Below are positions 45,000 to 57,534 of a stretch of 64,000 bases of DNA, in pieces. Position 1 is the stretch's first letter, and every line of letters starts with the position of its first letter. The notes under the pieces were generated by a model, which was not told the DNA's origin, ran no database searches, and saw nothing but the letters and a program-made list of their open reading frames with translations. Source of the DNA: Cynocephalus volans (Eukaryota; Chordata; Mammalia; Dermoptera; Cynocephalidae); NCBI RefSeq assembly GCF_027409185.1, contig NC_084462.1, positions 24,527,577-24,591,576 on the forward strand. Reading direction: 5' to 3'. The position numbers and the translations under genes were made by a program.

Positions 45000-45240
45000 A
45001 CACAAACCAATACATGTGATAAAGTTTCATAAAACTAAATATATACACGTACAAATGAGTACAATAAAACTGGACAAATCCAAGTATGATTGTCAGGTTT
45101 TATCGATGTTACTATACTGTTGTGATATTGTACAGTAGTTCTGCAAGATGTTAACACTGGGAGAAACTGAGGAAAGGGTGCCAGGGAGCTCTCTGTATTA
45201 TTTCTTACAACTGCATTATCTACAATTAAACCAATAAAAT
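45000..45240 (+). repeat. Old LINE-1 3'-end fragment
   Basis: GCAAGATGTTAACACTGGGA, GAAACTGAGGAAAGGGTGCC and GGGAGCTCTCTGTATTATTT match the 3' UTR of old L1M subfamilies as I remember it. Confidence 0.6.
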
Positions 45241-45490
45241 TTCCCTCCAAACAAAGAGAATTAAAAAGGACGTATGTAAAATTATACATGTATCTGTTTG
45301 GTGCATAGAGAGATGTATGAAAGGATGGTCACCAAATTGTTAGCAGTTGTTAACACTCGGGTGCTAAGTCTTGGGATAACTTCTCTGAATCATTGTTAGT
45401 TCAGGGTCCCATCATTACCATGATCCTCTTCACAATTTTTATGGCTACATCCCGGGACTCAAGTTCACAACTCTGGACCCTCAGGAGCAC

Positions 45491-46023
45491 TCAGCTGGGA
45501 CAGATGAAGGAGAGGAGTAAGTCCACTTCATTGCGGATGATGAGAGGCCCCGGGTGGATTTTGTCTGGCAGGGCCAGGCTGGAGGTCATTTCCCAGGCAT
45601 CCACAAAGGCCACACGGAGGTCAGCAAAGGCAGCTCTCAGGAGCCGGTTCAACTGGAGGGTGAACCAGTCGCTGCCATACACAGACTTGTAGCCAGTGTT
45701 GGCCAGTTTGATGACCACAAGAGTGCTGGGTTCCCGGGCCAGCAGGGCGGTCACACCCGCCCGGATCCCTGCCAGTCGTCGCACAAAGATGGACGGAGGG
45801 AAGGTGGTGAAGTGAGCTCCCAGGCCCAGCACCACCACGGTGTGGGGGCCCCCGGCCAGGCCCCCCAGCTCCCGGGCCACAGAGTGCAGGGAGGCCACTG
45901 GTGTATGGACGGAGCGCAGGGGCCAGCCGTGGGCTCGCCAGTGCAGCACTATGCCCCGAGAGGTCTCCACCGCCATCAGGGGCCCCGTCTGGTATGTGAC
46001 ATGTAGATCCACTGGCTTCAGAG
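45491..46023 (-). CDS. NXPE-like copy C, intact last exon (PC-esterase C-terminus)
   Basis: The exon starts after an acceptor ending in CTCTCAACAG (just above 46023) and reads without interruption to a TGA at 45491-45493. It contains KPVDLHVTYQTGP, RGIVLHWRAHGWPLRSVHTP, HTVVVLGLGAHFTTFPPSIF, VRRLAGIRAGVTALLAREP, YKSVYGSDWFTLQLNRLLR and VDAWEMTSSLALPDKIHPGP. These are C-terminal PC-esterase blocks, with the presumed catalytic Asp and His in DKIH. It is very close to the copy A exon but keeps the Arg-Arg codons that are stops in A. The shared sequence extends about 25 bp into the intron. No GDS or neurexophilin exon is recognisable between 46024 and 64000, so the gene has a very long intron or the exon is an orphan. 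The membership resembles NXPE1/2 more than NXPE3; no symbol is given. Confidence 0.85.
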
Positions 46024-46059
46024 CTGTTGAGAGGATAGAGGTCAGGAGGGATCAGGGGT

Positions 46060-47880
46060 TAACATAGGGCTGTACACCATCCTGTTGGACAAATAAAAGT
46101 TTTACTCCCCACTTTGCTTTCCAGGACACCAGCATTCTGTCCCCAAACCCTAATGCCTCTCTCTCATGTTTTCAAGTTACCAAGGATCTCACTATTATCC
46201 ATCCAAACTCCTTTTCCGTTTGCTTTAAACTCTTCTATGGCATTGACTTCCCTATGCTGGTTAACCGCTTTTGAAAACCTCCTTCATTTCGCCTTCCACA
46301 CTACATTATACCATTTTTCTACCTTCCCAGTCATTCTTTGCACAGTTATTTGCTTCATATTATTTTAATTCCACCCTTTTTTCCCTTTTTTATTTGCTTC
46401 GTATTTTCTTTGCACTTTGTAAAGGAAGGCATTCCCGAAACTTCCATCATTGTCACCCACTTTTCTTAACCATCGATTTTGTTGGGAATTTATCCACTTC
46501 TACATCTACAGTTTTTGTCTTAGAGCTGATGGTTTTCCAATCTTCAATTCCACACTCCGAGTGCCCAATCAACATTTTTTTCTCTAATGTTTCACCATTG
46601 CCTTGAACTCAATATGCAGAAATGAATCTATCATCTCTGCACAAGTCTTGCTCTCTACTTCCAAAATTTCCCCCACTGCCTCACACCAGTCAGCTATCAT
46701 CTCTGGTGACTTTCTATTGTTTTATTCTTTTTTCTCAGCTTTCCGTAAGGAAGCCCTTAGTCATATCTGATGCTTCTCTGTGTCTTAATATGAAGTCAGA
46801 TCACTCATCAAGTTCTATTCATTCTTCATTTTTAAGGATTTCTATGTCCAGCTCTTGCATCCCACTTTACTTTGGGCTCTTAATAACTCTCAGCTACATT
46901 CACCTAACAATATTCAACAGGTGCAAATTGAGGTGTTGTCTATTTTACAGCCATTGTTCGGAGTACTTTTACATACAATGGTTAAAAAGAGACATAAGTC
47001 TTTACACTTCTGGACCTTTAAGTCTTTTGGGAGAGAGAGCTATTTTCTGATGCAGAAGGGAGGTGGGAAATTTTAAAGGATGGAAAGAAGGTTAGTGTTC
47101 TTAGAGCAAAATGAATGACATGAGATGAGGTTATAGCTATACACAGAGTGAGATCATGCAGTAGTTTTTAGATCATGTTAATAATTTTGATTTTTGTTTC
47201 AAGAAAACTTGGAGTTCATTGAACACAAGGATAATGATCTTATTTACGTTTTTAAAAAGCTCATGCTCCTTTGTGAAAACCTGGGATAAACAAAGGGGTG
47301 CTAAGAAGTGAAACGGGAAACCCAGTTTAAAGGACTTTGAAATAGGTTGGCCAATGGTCCAGGATAGGGAGTAGAAGTAGAGGGAAAAGGATGTGTTACA
47401 CATACATTTCTAATGCAATGTAGATAAGATTAGACCATTAATTGGTTGCTCGCATCAAAAAGCAGGAAGTGTCAATGAATCCCAGATTTCTGGTTTACGC
47501 AGATGGGAGATAATGACACTTAACGGAAGTCCGTTTCAGGAAGTCTGTATTATACCATACTGATAAGGAAGGAGAGTGGTCCAGAGGTCAGAATTGTATT
47601 AAATATGTGGATATTTGAGAGGCATCCACATGGAGATATTAAGTTGGCAGCTGGATTCAGAAGAGAGGTCTGGGCCAGAAAGACAAATTTGAGATTCATT
47701 ATAATTACAAATGTTATCAAAGCCATAGGAATGGGCAAGAACACTTGGGAAGATCATAATGAGGGAGTAGAGTAGAGGGTCCAGGATTAACTTCAAAGAA
47801 CTTCATTATTTGGAGGTGGGGTAGATGATGAAGTGACTGAGAGTGAAAGACCAGAAAAATAAGAGGAAACCAGGTGTAAG
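46060..47880. other. Unassigned, probably ancient repeats
   Basis: Between 46090 and 47070 the text is pyrimidine-rich. Between 47560 and 47860 phrases such as GAGGCATCCACATGGAGATA and GAAGAGAGGTCTGGGCCAGA resemble an old mammal-wide repeat that I cannot name. Plus-strand open frames here (46114-47050) have no family features. Confidence 0.35.
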
Positions 47881-47889
47881 TGGCCAAAA

Positions 47890-48240
47890 AAAAAATGTTT
47901 CTATTTGAATGAGTTAGATTTCTTACCTATTCAATTGAGAAAGAAATGCAAGCTTTAAACAACATAGTCTGTTGAAGCTATGAGGAAACACACTCCCTGA
48001 TATATTGCTGTTGAAAGTGTGAAATGTGGAATTTGGAAAATATCAAACAAATTTACATTTGCATTTTACAAATACAACTACTAGGAGTCTTACTTATAGG
48101 CTCACCTGAACAAATTGCAAATATCATATTTACAAGTTTATTCACAGAGGCATTGTTTGTATAGCAAAAAATTTGAACAGGACCAGGTGTCCAGCAATAA
48201 GGGACATCCATACAATAAGTCTTGTATAGCCATGAAAAGG
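47890..48240 (+). repeat. LINE-1 3' fragment
   Basis: GAACAGGACCAGGTGTCCAG, AATAAGGGACATCCATACAA and ATAGCCATGAAAAGG correspond to the ORF2 C-terminal region that gives the common KWLNxxxPSIxxWIKK-type block. It is degenerate and 5'-truncated. Confidence 0.55.
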
Positions 48241-48244
48241 AATG

Positions 48245-50340
48245 TGCTAAGATCCAACAATATGCTGCCTACAAGTGACTAACTTTAGCCTTTAGGACAC
48301 AGATAGACTGAAAGTCAAGGGATGGAAAAAGATATTTCATGCAAGTGGTAACCAAAAGAGAACAATGGTGGCTATACTTATATCAGACAAAATGAACTTT
48401 TGTCAAAATATGTTATGAGAGAAAAAGAAGCTCACTATATGATATTGAAGTGGTCAATTCATCAAGAGTACATAAAATAAATGTATATGCACCCAACATT
48501 GGAGCACATAACTGTTTAAAGTAAATGTTAACAGAACTGAAGTGAGAAACTGACAGCAATACAATAATATTTGGGAACTGCAATACCCCACTTTCAATAA
48601 TACATGGATTATCCAGAGAGAAAATCTATTTGGAAGCACCAGATTTGAATAGCAGCCTAGACAAAAGGCACCTAACAGACATATACAGAACATTTCATCC
48701 AACAGTAGTAGAGCACATATTCTCCTCAAGCACACAAGAACATTCTCCAGGATAGATCATATGTTGAGTCACAAAACAAGTCTTAACAAATTTAAGAAGA
48801 TGGAATTATCTCAAATATCTTTTCTGACCACCATTGGTAAAAAACTAAAAATCAATAATAGGAGAAATTTTGGAAAATTTATAAATATGTGGAAATTAAA
48901 CAACACATTCCTGAACAACCAGTGGGTAAAAGAAAAAGTCAAAGGAAAATCAAAAAGCATCTTGAAACAAAGGAAAATGGAAACACAACATACCAAAACT
49001 TATATGATTCAGCAAAAGCAGTGCTGAGGGAAATTTAGGCAGATAAACACCTACATTAAGAAAAAAGACACATCTCAAATAAACAATCTAATTTCACACC
49101 ACAAAGAACTAGAAAAAGAAAAAACTAAACTAAACCCAAAGTCAGCAAAGGAAACAAATAATAAAGATTAGAACAGAGATAAACAAAAGAGAGACTAGAA
49201 AGGCTGTGAATGGCTCAATGAAACTGAGTGGTTTTTTGCATGATCAACAAAACCGAAAGATCTTTAGATAGACTAGCCAAGAAAAAAGAGGACTCAAATA
49301 AAAAAAATTGTAAATTAGAGAGAAAACATTACAACAGATACCACAAAATGCAAAAAGGATCAAGAGACTACTTTGAACAATTATATGCCAACAACTGGAA
49401 AACTTAGAAGAAAAGGATAAATTCCTAGAAACAGACAACCTACCAAGTTTGAATGATGAAGAAATAGAAACTCTGAACAGACCAATCATGAGTAAAGAGA
49501 TTGGATCAGCTATCAAAAATTTCCCAACACACAAAATCCCAGGAGCAGATGGCTTCATGAATGAATTCTACCAAACATTTAAAGAAGAATTAATGCCAAT
49601 ATTTTTCAAACACTTCCAAAAAAATTTAGAAACTTTCAAACTCCTTTTACCAGGCCAGAATTATCCTCATATGAGAACCACATGAGGTTGCTACCAGAAA
49701 AGAAAATTACAGGTCAAAAACCCTGAGGAACACAGATGCACATATCCTTAACAAAATACTGGCAAACTAAATTCAACGGCACATTAAAAGGATCATAGCC
49801 CATGATCAAGTGGGATTTACCCCTAGGATGCAAGGATGGTTCAACAGGTGCAAATTGATAAATCTATGTATCATATTAACAGAATGCAGTCTACAAGTCA
49901 TAAAATCATCTCAATAAATGCAAAAAAGCATCTGATAGAATTCAACACCCTTTTATGACAAAAAACTTCTAACAAATTCGGTATAGAAGGAATGAGCCTC
50001 AACAGAATAAAGGTCATGTATGACAAACCCACACTAACATAATACTCAACCATGAGAAGCTGTAAGCTTTTCTTTTAACATCAGGAACAAGACAAGGGTG
50101 CCTACTCTTCCTACTTCTATTCAACATAGTACTGGAAATCCTAGCAAGAGGGATTAAGCAAGAAACAGAAATAAAGGCATCCAAATTGGAAAGGAGGAAG
50201 TTAAACTGTCTCTATTTGAAGATGACATGAAAAACATACATATATATATATATTTCTATATAATAACTAATAAACAAATTCAGAAAAGTTCCAAGACACA
50301 AAATCAACATACAATAGTCAATTGCATTTCGGTACACTAT
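48245..50340 (+). repeat. LINE-1 ORF2 remnant, endonuclease and reverse transcriptase
   Basis: The order is endonuclease (near 48490 the VYAPNIGA-like block), linker, then FPTHKIPGADGFMNEFYQTF at about 49520-49580 and the reverse transcriptase start up to 50230 (SLFEDDMK where FADDM is expected). Stops and frameshifts are frequent. It ends where the next L1 begins at about 50345. Confidence 0.85.
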
Positions 50341-50980
50341 CTAGAAAATAAATTTAGAAAATGATCCCAGCCCACAGTCGCAGCAGCTGCGGAGGTGGGC
50401 CAAGACCCGTGAAGTGCCAGGGCTCAGTCTCAGGCCAAGAGGGAAGCACCTACAGTCACAGCAGCTGATGAGGTGAGCCACAACCAGATCCATGTGGCAC
50501 CAGGATCCAGTCTGAGGCCCTGATGGGGGTGAAGGGAGTATACACAGCCCAGCAGGCCCCAAAGTTAGCCAAGGCCTGCACAGCACCAGGGACTCAGTCT
50601 ACAGCCATGGAAAGCTGAAATAGGAGCCAAGGTGGTATAATATTGATACTGTGACACCTTTTTCACCACAAGGACAGTTCACCACCACAGTGGCAGCCAG
50701 GGCCACTATACAGGCAACTGACTACACACTTGACTACAATGATATAAGAAGAGTCACCCATAGAGCCTGCAAATAGACGAGGAAATCTTTATTCTCATAG
50801 CCAGCCCCAGAGTAACAGAAGGAGCAAGTTCTCTACCAGATGACCAAACATCAATGAAAAAATAGTAGAACTACAAATAAGCAAGAAGATATGACACCAC
50901 CAAAGGAATACAGTAATGCTCAAATTCCAGACCCCATAGAACAGGGAATGCTCGAAATGTCTGAAAAGAAATTCTGAGGA

Positions 50981-51820
50981 ATGATCTTTAGAAAGCTGGA
51001 AGAAATCAAAGAAGACTCAATTAAAGTACACAAGGAAACAAGAAAAAATATCCAGAATATGAAGAGGCAAATTTACAAAGAGATTAATCCCTTACAAAAG
51101 AGTGCAGCAGAACTCCTAGACACGAAAGATTCATTCAATGAAATAAAAGACACAACAGAGAGTTTGAGCAGCAGACTAGAGCAAGCAGAACAAAGAATTG
51201 CAGATCTCAAAGATGGTCTTTTCAAAGTAACCCAGCAGACAAAAAAAGGAAAAAAGAATTAAAAATAATGAAGAAAATCTAAGACAGAGAGCAGACAACC
51301 TCGAGTGCTCTAACATTCGAATTGTGGGTATTCCAGAAGGGGAGGAGAAAGGAAAAGGTATTGAAAACCTACTAAAAGAAATAAAAACTGAAAACTTCCT
51401 GGGTGTCAGGAGAGATGCAGACCTTCAGATCCAGGAAGCTCAAAGGTCCCCAAACAGATTCAATCCAATAAGATCCTCTCCAAGACACTTTCTAGTCAGA
51501 TCTGCAAAGCTCAAAGACAAAGACAGAACTCCAAAAGTAGCAAGAAAAATGTGTCAAGTCACCTATAAGGGAATCTTCATCAGACTAACAGCAGACTTCT
51601 CAACTGAAACCCTATAAGCCAGAAGAAAGTGGAATTTTATATTCAAAATACAAAAGGAAAAAAATTGCCAGAAAAGAATTCTTTACCCAGCATGGCTCTC
51701 CTTCAGAAATGAGGGAGAAATCGTGTATTTCCCAGAAAAACAAAAATTGTGAAAGTTCACCAACACACCACCAGCTCTGCAAGAAACTCTCAAGGGAGTC
51801 CTGCATCTAGAATCTGAATA
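50981..51820 (+). pseudogene. LINE-1 ORF1 remnant
   Basis: Two open pieces are in different frames. The first (50981-51262) has the coiled coil with LEEIKEDSIKVHKETRKNIQ. The second (51324-51617) has the RRM start MGIPEGEEKGKGIENLLKEI and the block DADLQIQEAQRSPNRFNP. A frameshift lies near 51255 and a stop (TAA) at 51615. Confidence 0.85.
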
Positions 51821-52005
51821 ATGATGATCACTATCACGGGTACACAAGAAAGAGCAAAACCTGTCATTGAAACAAAAATGCCAGTGAGAAAGAGTAGGAG
51901 GCTAAATGACGCCACCTCAAATTTCCAGCTAACATTGAAGAAGAGAAATAAAAGGGGAAGTAATGATCAAAAGATATTTAAAACATCGAAACAAAAAGCA
52001 ATTAA

Positions 52006-55000
52006 ATGACAGGAATTAAGCAATACCTGCCAATAACTACCCTAAATATGAATGGATTAACCTCCAAATTCAAAAGGCACATGTTCACTGATTGGATTAC
52101 AAAGCTAGACCCAAGTATATGCTGTCTTCAAGAGATGCATCTCACCTATAGAGACACACACAGACTAAAAGTGAAGGGATGGAAAAAGATATGCCATGCA
52201 AATGAAGACCAAAAATGATCAGGAGTAGTTATTCTTATATCAGATAAAATAGGCTTTAAACCAAAAAACAAAAAGAGACTAAGGAGGCCACTATATAATG
52301 AGAAAAGGATCTATCCCGCTAGAAGACATAACAATCATAAACATATATGCACCCAATACTGGAGCACCCAGATACGTAAAGCAAATTCTTAGACCTCAAG
52401 AAAAAAATAGGCCATAATTTGTTGATAGTGGGTGACCTGAACAAGCCTCTCTCAGTATACGACAGATCTTCCAGGCAACAAATCAACAAAGAGACACAGG
52501 ATTTAAACTGTACCTTAGACCAACTGGACCTGGCAGATATACACAGAACATTCCAGCCAATATCTAAAGAATATACCTTCTTTTCATCAGCACATGGAAC
52601 ATTTTCCACGATCGACCACACATTAGGTCGCAAATCTAATCTCAGCAAATTTGTAAAACTTGAAATTATTCCAAGTATCTTTTCAGGCCACAATGGACTA
52701 AAACTGGAAATCAATAACAAGCAAAACCCTGGAAACTCTACAACTACGTGGAAACTAAACAATAGGCTCCTGCGTGACCTATGGGCCCAAGAAGAAATTA
52801 AACAGGAAATCAAAAAAATTCTTGAAACCAATGAAAATAAAGGTACATAACACTAAAACTAATGGGATACTACAAAAGCAGTACTAAGAGGCAAATTTAT
52901 TGCAAGAAATGCTTATATCAAAAGAATGGAAAGACTTCAAATAAATGACCTAACACTAAGCCTCAAAAAACTGGAAAAACAACAGCAATCCAATCCTAAA
53001 GGTAGGAGATGGAAAGAAATAATGAAGATCAGAGCAGAACTAAATGAAATAGAGACCCCAAAAATGACAGAAAAGATCAACAAAACAAAAAGTTGGTTTT
53101 TCAAGAAGATAAATAAGATAGATAAGCCATTAGCTAGGTTAACAGAAAAAATAAGAGAGAAGACCCAAGTAACAAAAATCAGAAATGAAAAGGGAGACAT
53201 TACAACCAATGCCACAGAAATACAAAGAATCATTAGAGACTATTATAAACAACTGTATGACAACAAATATGAAAACCTGGAAGACATGGATAAGTTTCTG
53301 GAAACATAAACTCCCCAGATTGAACCAAGAAGAGATAGAAAATCTGAACAGACCAATAACAAGCGATGAGGTTGAAACAGTAATCAGCAATCTTCCAACA
53401 AAAAAAGCCCAAGACGAGATGGCTTTACAGCTAATTCTACCAAACCTTTAAAGGGGAATTAATATCAATTCTCCTCAAACTATTCCAAAAAAATTGAAAT
53501 AGAAGCCATTCTCCCAAACTCATTCTATGAGGCCAACATTACTCTGATACCAAAACCAGATAAAGACACAATAAAAAAAGAAAATTACAGGACAAGATCC
53601 TTGATAAACATAGATGCAAAAATCCTCAACCAAATATTAGCAATCAGAATACAGCAGCACATCAAAAAAATTATACACCATGATCAAGTGGGATTCATCC
53701 CAGGGATGCCAGGATGGTTCAACATACGAAAGTCAATAAATGTGATACACCACATCAAAAAACTCAAAGACAAAGACCATATGATTGTCTCAATAGACAC
53801 TGAAAAACATTTGACAAAATTCAACATCCCTTATAAGAAAGACTCTCAACTAATTAGGTATAGAAGGAAAGTATATCAACACAATAAAAGTCTTCTATGA
53901 CAAGCCCATTGCCAGTATCATTCTGAATGGGAAGAAACTGAAGGCTTTTCCTTTAAGAACAGGAACAAGACAAGGATGCTAACTCTCATCACTTCTATTT
54001 AACATAGTACTGGAGGTACTAGCCAGAGCAATCAGGCAAGAGAAAGAAATAAAGTGCATCCAGATGGGAAAAGGTGAAGTCAAACTGTCTTTATTTGCAG
54101 ATGATATGATACTACATATTGAAAAGCCTAAAGACTCTATCAAAAAACTCCAAAAGCTGGTTAATAATTTCATTAACATTGCAGCATACAAAATAAACGG
54201 CCCACAATCAGTTGCATTTATATTCTCCAATAATGAGCTAACAGAAAGAGAAATCATGAAAGTAAGTGCATTTACAACAGTCACACACACACACAAAAAA
54301 TACCTAGGAATCAATTTAACTGAGGAGGTGAAAGATCTCTACAATGAGAACTAGAAGCTATTATTGAAAGAAACTGAAGACGACACAAAACGATCGAAAG
54401 ACATTCCAAGCTCTCGGGTTGGAATTACTAACATTGTGAAAATGTCTATACTACCCAAAGCAATTTACAGACTCAATAAAATCCCTTCAAAATACCAATG
54501 ACATTCTTCACAGAAATGGAAAAAATAATCTCAACATTCACATGGAACAACAAAAGAACCCAAGTAGCCAAAACAAAATGAGCAAAAAAAAATAGAGCCA
54601 GACGCATAACATTACCTGACTTCAAGTTATACTACAAAGCTATAGTAACCCAAACAGCATGGTACTGGCATAAAAATAGACACAGACTAGTGGAGCAGCA
54701 TAAACAACCCAGAAATCACCTCTCCGGCTTACAGTCATCTGATATTTGACAAAGGCAACAAAAACATACCTTGAGGAAAAGACTGCCTCTTCAATAAGCA
54801 GTGCTGGGAAAATTAGATATCCATATGCAGAAGAACGTGACTAGACATACATCTCTCACCATATACTAAAATCAACTCAAAATGGATTAAAGACTTAAGT
54901 ATAAGATCTGAAACTGTACATTTACTAAGGGAAAATAGAGGTGAAACACTTCAGGAACTAGGTCTCGGTACAGACTTTATGAACATGAGCCCCAAAGCAT

Positions 55001-55110
55001 AAACACCAAAAGAAAAAATAAACAAATGGGAACATATGAAACTCAAAAACTTCTGCACAGCAAAGGAAACAATCCACAGAGTGAAATGACAACCTACCGG
55101 GTGGTAGAAA
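52006..55110 (+). pseudogene. LINE-1 ORF2 remnant
   Basis: The endonuclease (52006-52218 and 52419-52850) reads ITTLNMNGLTSKFKRH and GDLNKPLSVYDRSSRQQINK, and keeps the Asp in STIDHTLGR that is Asn in the younger element. The reverse transcriptase (53601-54354) has [20 protein letters not shown] and [13 protein letters not shown]. Stops and frameshifts occur at about 52217, 52400, 52850, 53305, 53440, 53815, 53980 and 54354. The frame runs on as fragments to about 55110. Confidence 0.88.
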
Positions 55111-55139
55111 TTTTTGCTAACTTTTTGAACATCAATGGT

Positions 55140-57095
55140 GTTAAAAAGAATTCCACCTATTGTCTGTATTTCCTGAAAATTAGTATTTAGATCTTGAAAC
55201 GTATTCAAATTCAGATTCCATTTTCAGGGTCAGTGCTTCATAGGTGATGATTGTGTACTTCCATTGGGATTACATAATGTCTGGGTATCTCTACTTTTTG
55301 TGATATGAGCATCCATCGATAATTATTACCTAGATCTGTTAATTCACTGGGGGCTACAAAATGGTGATATTCCAGTGTTAATCCTCCTTCTTTATTAGAT
55401 GGAATATTTGTATAAAGAGAAATTTCCCCTCACCAATCATTTGGTTATATAAGACAGGATAAAGGTTTTTCTCCCTCTATTTATCAATTTTTGAAATAAA
55501 AAGTTGATTGCCTACAATTTACCAAAATGTTATTGTTATAAATTTGCGGATTTAATCATGTCCACTGTGTTTCAATCCACTGCAGTTATTATCTGTGTTG
55601 ATGTTCAGAATTTTCTGGTGTTTGTTTTTTGATTTTTGCAGGGGTTCTTTGTTTTTTTCTCTAGTGCAAATCTCTTCGAGGCAGCTTTTAAGTTCTTTTA
55701 ACACAACCTTTGTCACCTATGAAGTTCAAGGGATCTTTAACTTCATTCAGTGGTTTCATTGATACTTGTAAAGTGGTTTTCTACTTTGAAATTACTTCTT
55801 TTTAAAAATATGGCCAGGTACAGCAATTAAGTAATTGTGTTCATACTGTTACATTTTCAGTGTGAGAGAAATGAGACTCAAATATAAATTCAAATAAATA
55901 AATACAGACACTAATTTTAAAATAACTTAGAAATATCAATATGAATTCATGATTTTTAGTTTATGTACCTATCTGTCATTTATCCATAGCTTCCATCTGC
56001 TCAATGGCCTAGAAGCAAGGTTACTCGATAACAATGAGCACTCACAGTGTCCAGAAATTCATTTCTAATTCCCCACAAATTCTTGGAGAACCAACAAATT
56101 CCAAGTCTGGGGCAAAACAGGTACAAAGTGAGCCTGGGACACCTTGAGCCAGAAGTCAAGGAGGTTTCCTCAATTTGGATTTATATCAAAAAGGACACAG
56201 AACCCAACTTGGCAGAAATTGTGAAAACTGGAATATTAGAGAAAACACTGATTATACTAATTTAATTACACCAAATATATAACAATCCATGTGCTCATAA
56301 TGACAGTCAGAAAAAGACAAAATCATTTGTCACCATTTGAAGCAACTGGTAAGCCAGCTCTTTCCTTTGTAAGTTGGTAATTAAAGGGAAATAACTGAAT
56401 GTTTTTCTTGCTTCCAGGAGGAACTTTATTTCAAACTAAGCTTTTAGCCCCAATCTGTGAAAGAAAGCACTATTTTACAAAAGAAGGCAAGCTAATAAAT
56501 GTAGAAGGAACAAAATACTTAGAAAAATCAACATTTTGTTACCTTTCTAAAATGATTGATTCAGGCCATACTTATCACTTGTGTTAAAATAATAAGGAAC
56601 ATGGTTAATGGGAATTATTTTAGAGTTAATATTTGTCACAAAAAAATTACCACATCGATACCTTGCTGGTCTCAAGGGAAAAAACAGAAGCGCACCATGC
56701 AGGGACCAGCATTTTATCCCCTGATCCAGTCACTATTATCATCACTGATGATAGACAATCAGGCGTCACACATCTCCCAATGTCTTGCAAATAGAATTTA
56801 CACCATCACTTATGCTAAAGCTTAAATTAAGTCTATCTAAATTACAGGATACAGGAAACACAAGAAATATAGGACAAATTAAGTTTTTCCATATGGAAGC
56901 AATCAGAAAAATCCAGAAGTTGGAACATTTGATAACAAAACTAGTCCTGCCTCCTCCATAGATAAGAGTAAAGAAAAGAACGAACTAGTCTCTATTGAAA
57001 GAAAACAAGGGGCAAAACAACCAGGTCCTGGAATGGATCTGGGCTTCAAAAACACAATTCCATCTTTTATATTTACCCAAAGGAGGTTAAAATTT
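55140..57095. other. Nothing firmly recognised
   Basis: The AT-rich region 55140-55900 has the look of an old L1 or DNA-transposon relic, but I cannot assign it. The frames at 56047-56265 and 56399-56587 have no family features. No NXPE-like exon is seen. Confidence 0.4.
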
Positions 57096-57104
57096 AAAAA
57101 TTTA

Positions 57105-57533
57105 TCTGTGTAAACCTAGGGCTGGGTCTGGAGCTCACAGAACCCCTCAAGCCCATTGTCTAGACTGGGTCACAAAACCTTCATATGAAGATCTACCAGC
57201 TAGGTAACAGGAGAAAGTTCCTTGGAGACCTAGGTAAAGAGATAAGAAGCTTTATTCAGCACACAGGCATTTAAGAGCTAGGCAGTCCTAAGAAAAACTG
57301 AGCAGCTGCCAGCAAAGTAGACATGTTCTATTTTTAGACAAAAGCTCTGCAGACCAGTAGTTCAGAGCCACTGCCTGGCACACTGAAGAACACAAAAGAA
57401 TAGCAACAAGCTAAAAATACAGGGCATACATGCCCACTAACTCCACCCCCCCACAACTTGTTTACAAAGAATGTGCTGCACCACACCCAATTGGACCTGA
57501 TGCGAGGGGGCCTGACCAAGCTACTCTATTTTC
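57105..57533 (-). repeat. LTR-like segment related to 33224-33579
   Basis: It shares with the 33224 LTR a GTAGTTCAGAGCCACTGCCT / GTGGTTCAGAGCTGCTGCTT block, a minus-strand AATAAAGC signal near 57250, and CTTGTTTACAAAGAATGTGC against CTTGTTCACAATGGATGTGC. It is more diverged, and the ends are approximate. Confidence 0.55.
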
Positions 57534-57534
57534 C

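Larger units (their letters stand above)
50370..55130 (+). repeat. Long degenerate LINE-1 with 5' monomers
   Basis: Three imperfect units of about 65 bp (50372-50436, 50451-50520, 50542-50606) start with CAC/ACAGTC-like text and end with CAGTCT..AGGCC or ACAGCC. They look like L1 promoter monomers. ORF1 follows at about 50850-51820 and ORF2 at 52006-55110. The 3' end of ORF2, the 3' UTR and the poly(A) tail are missing, so it is 3'-truncated or deleted at about 55130. Confidence 0.8.

Noticed and set aside
45554-46006. 150-codon plus-strand open frame opposite copy C
   Set aside because: It is the antisense of the intact NXPE-like last exon in GC-rich sequence and has no features of its own.
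46114-47050. Series of plus-strand open frames rich in Ser, Phe and Leu
   Set aside because: They come from pyrimidine-rich repeat-like DNA and overlap in different frames; no family features are visible.
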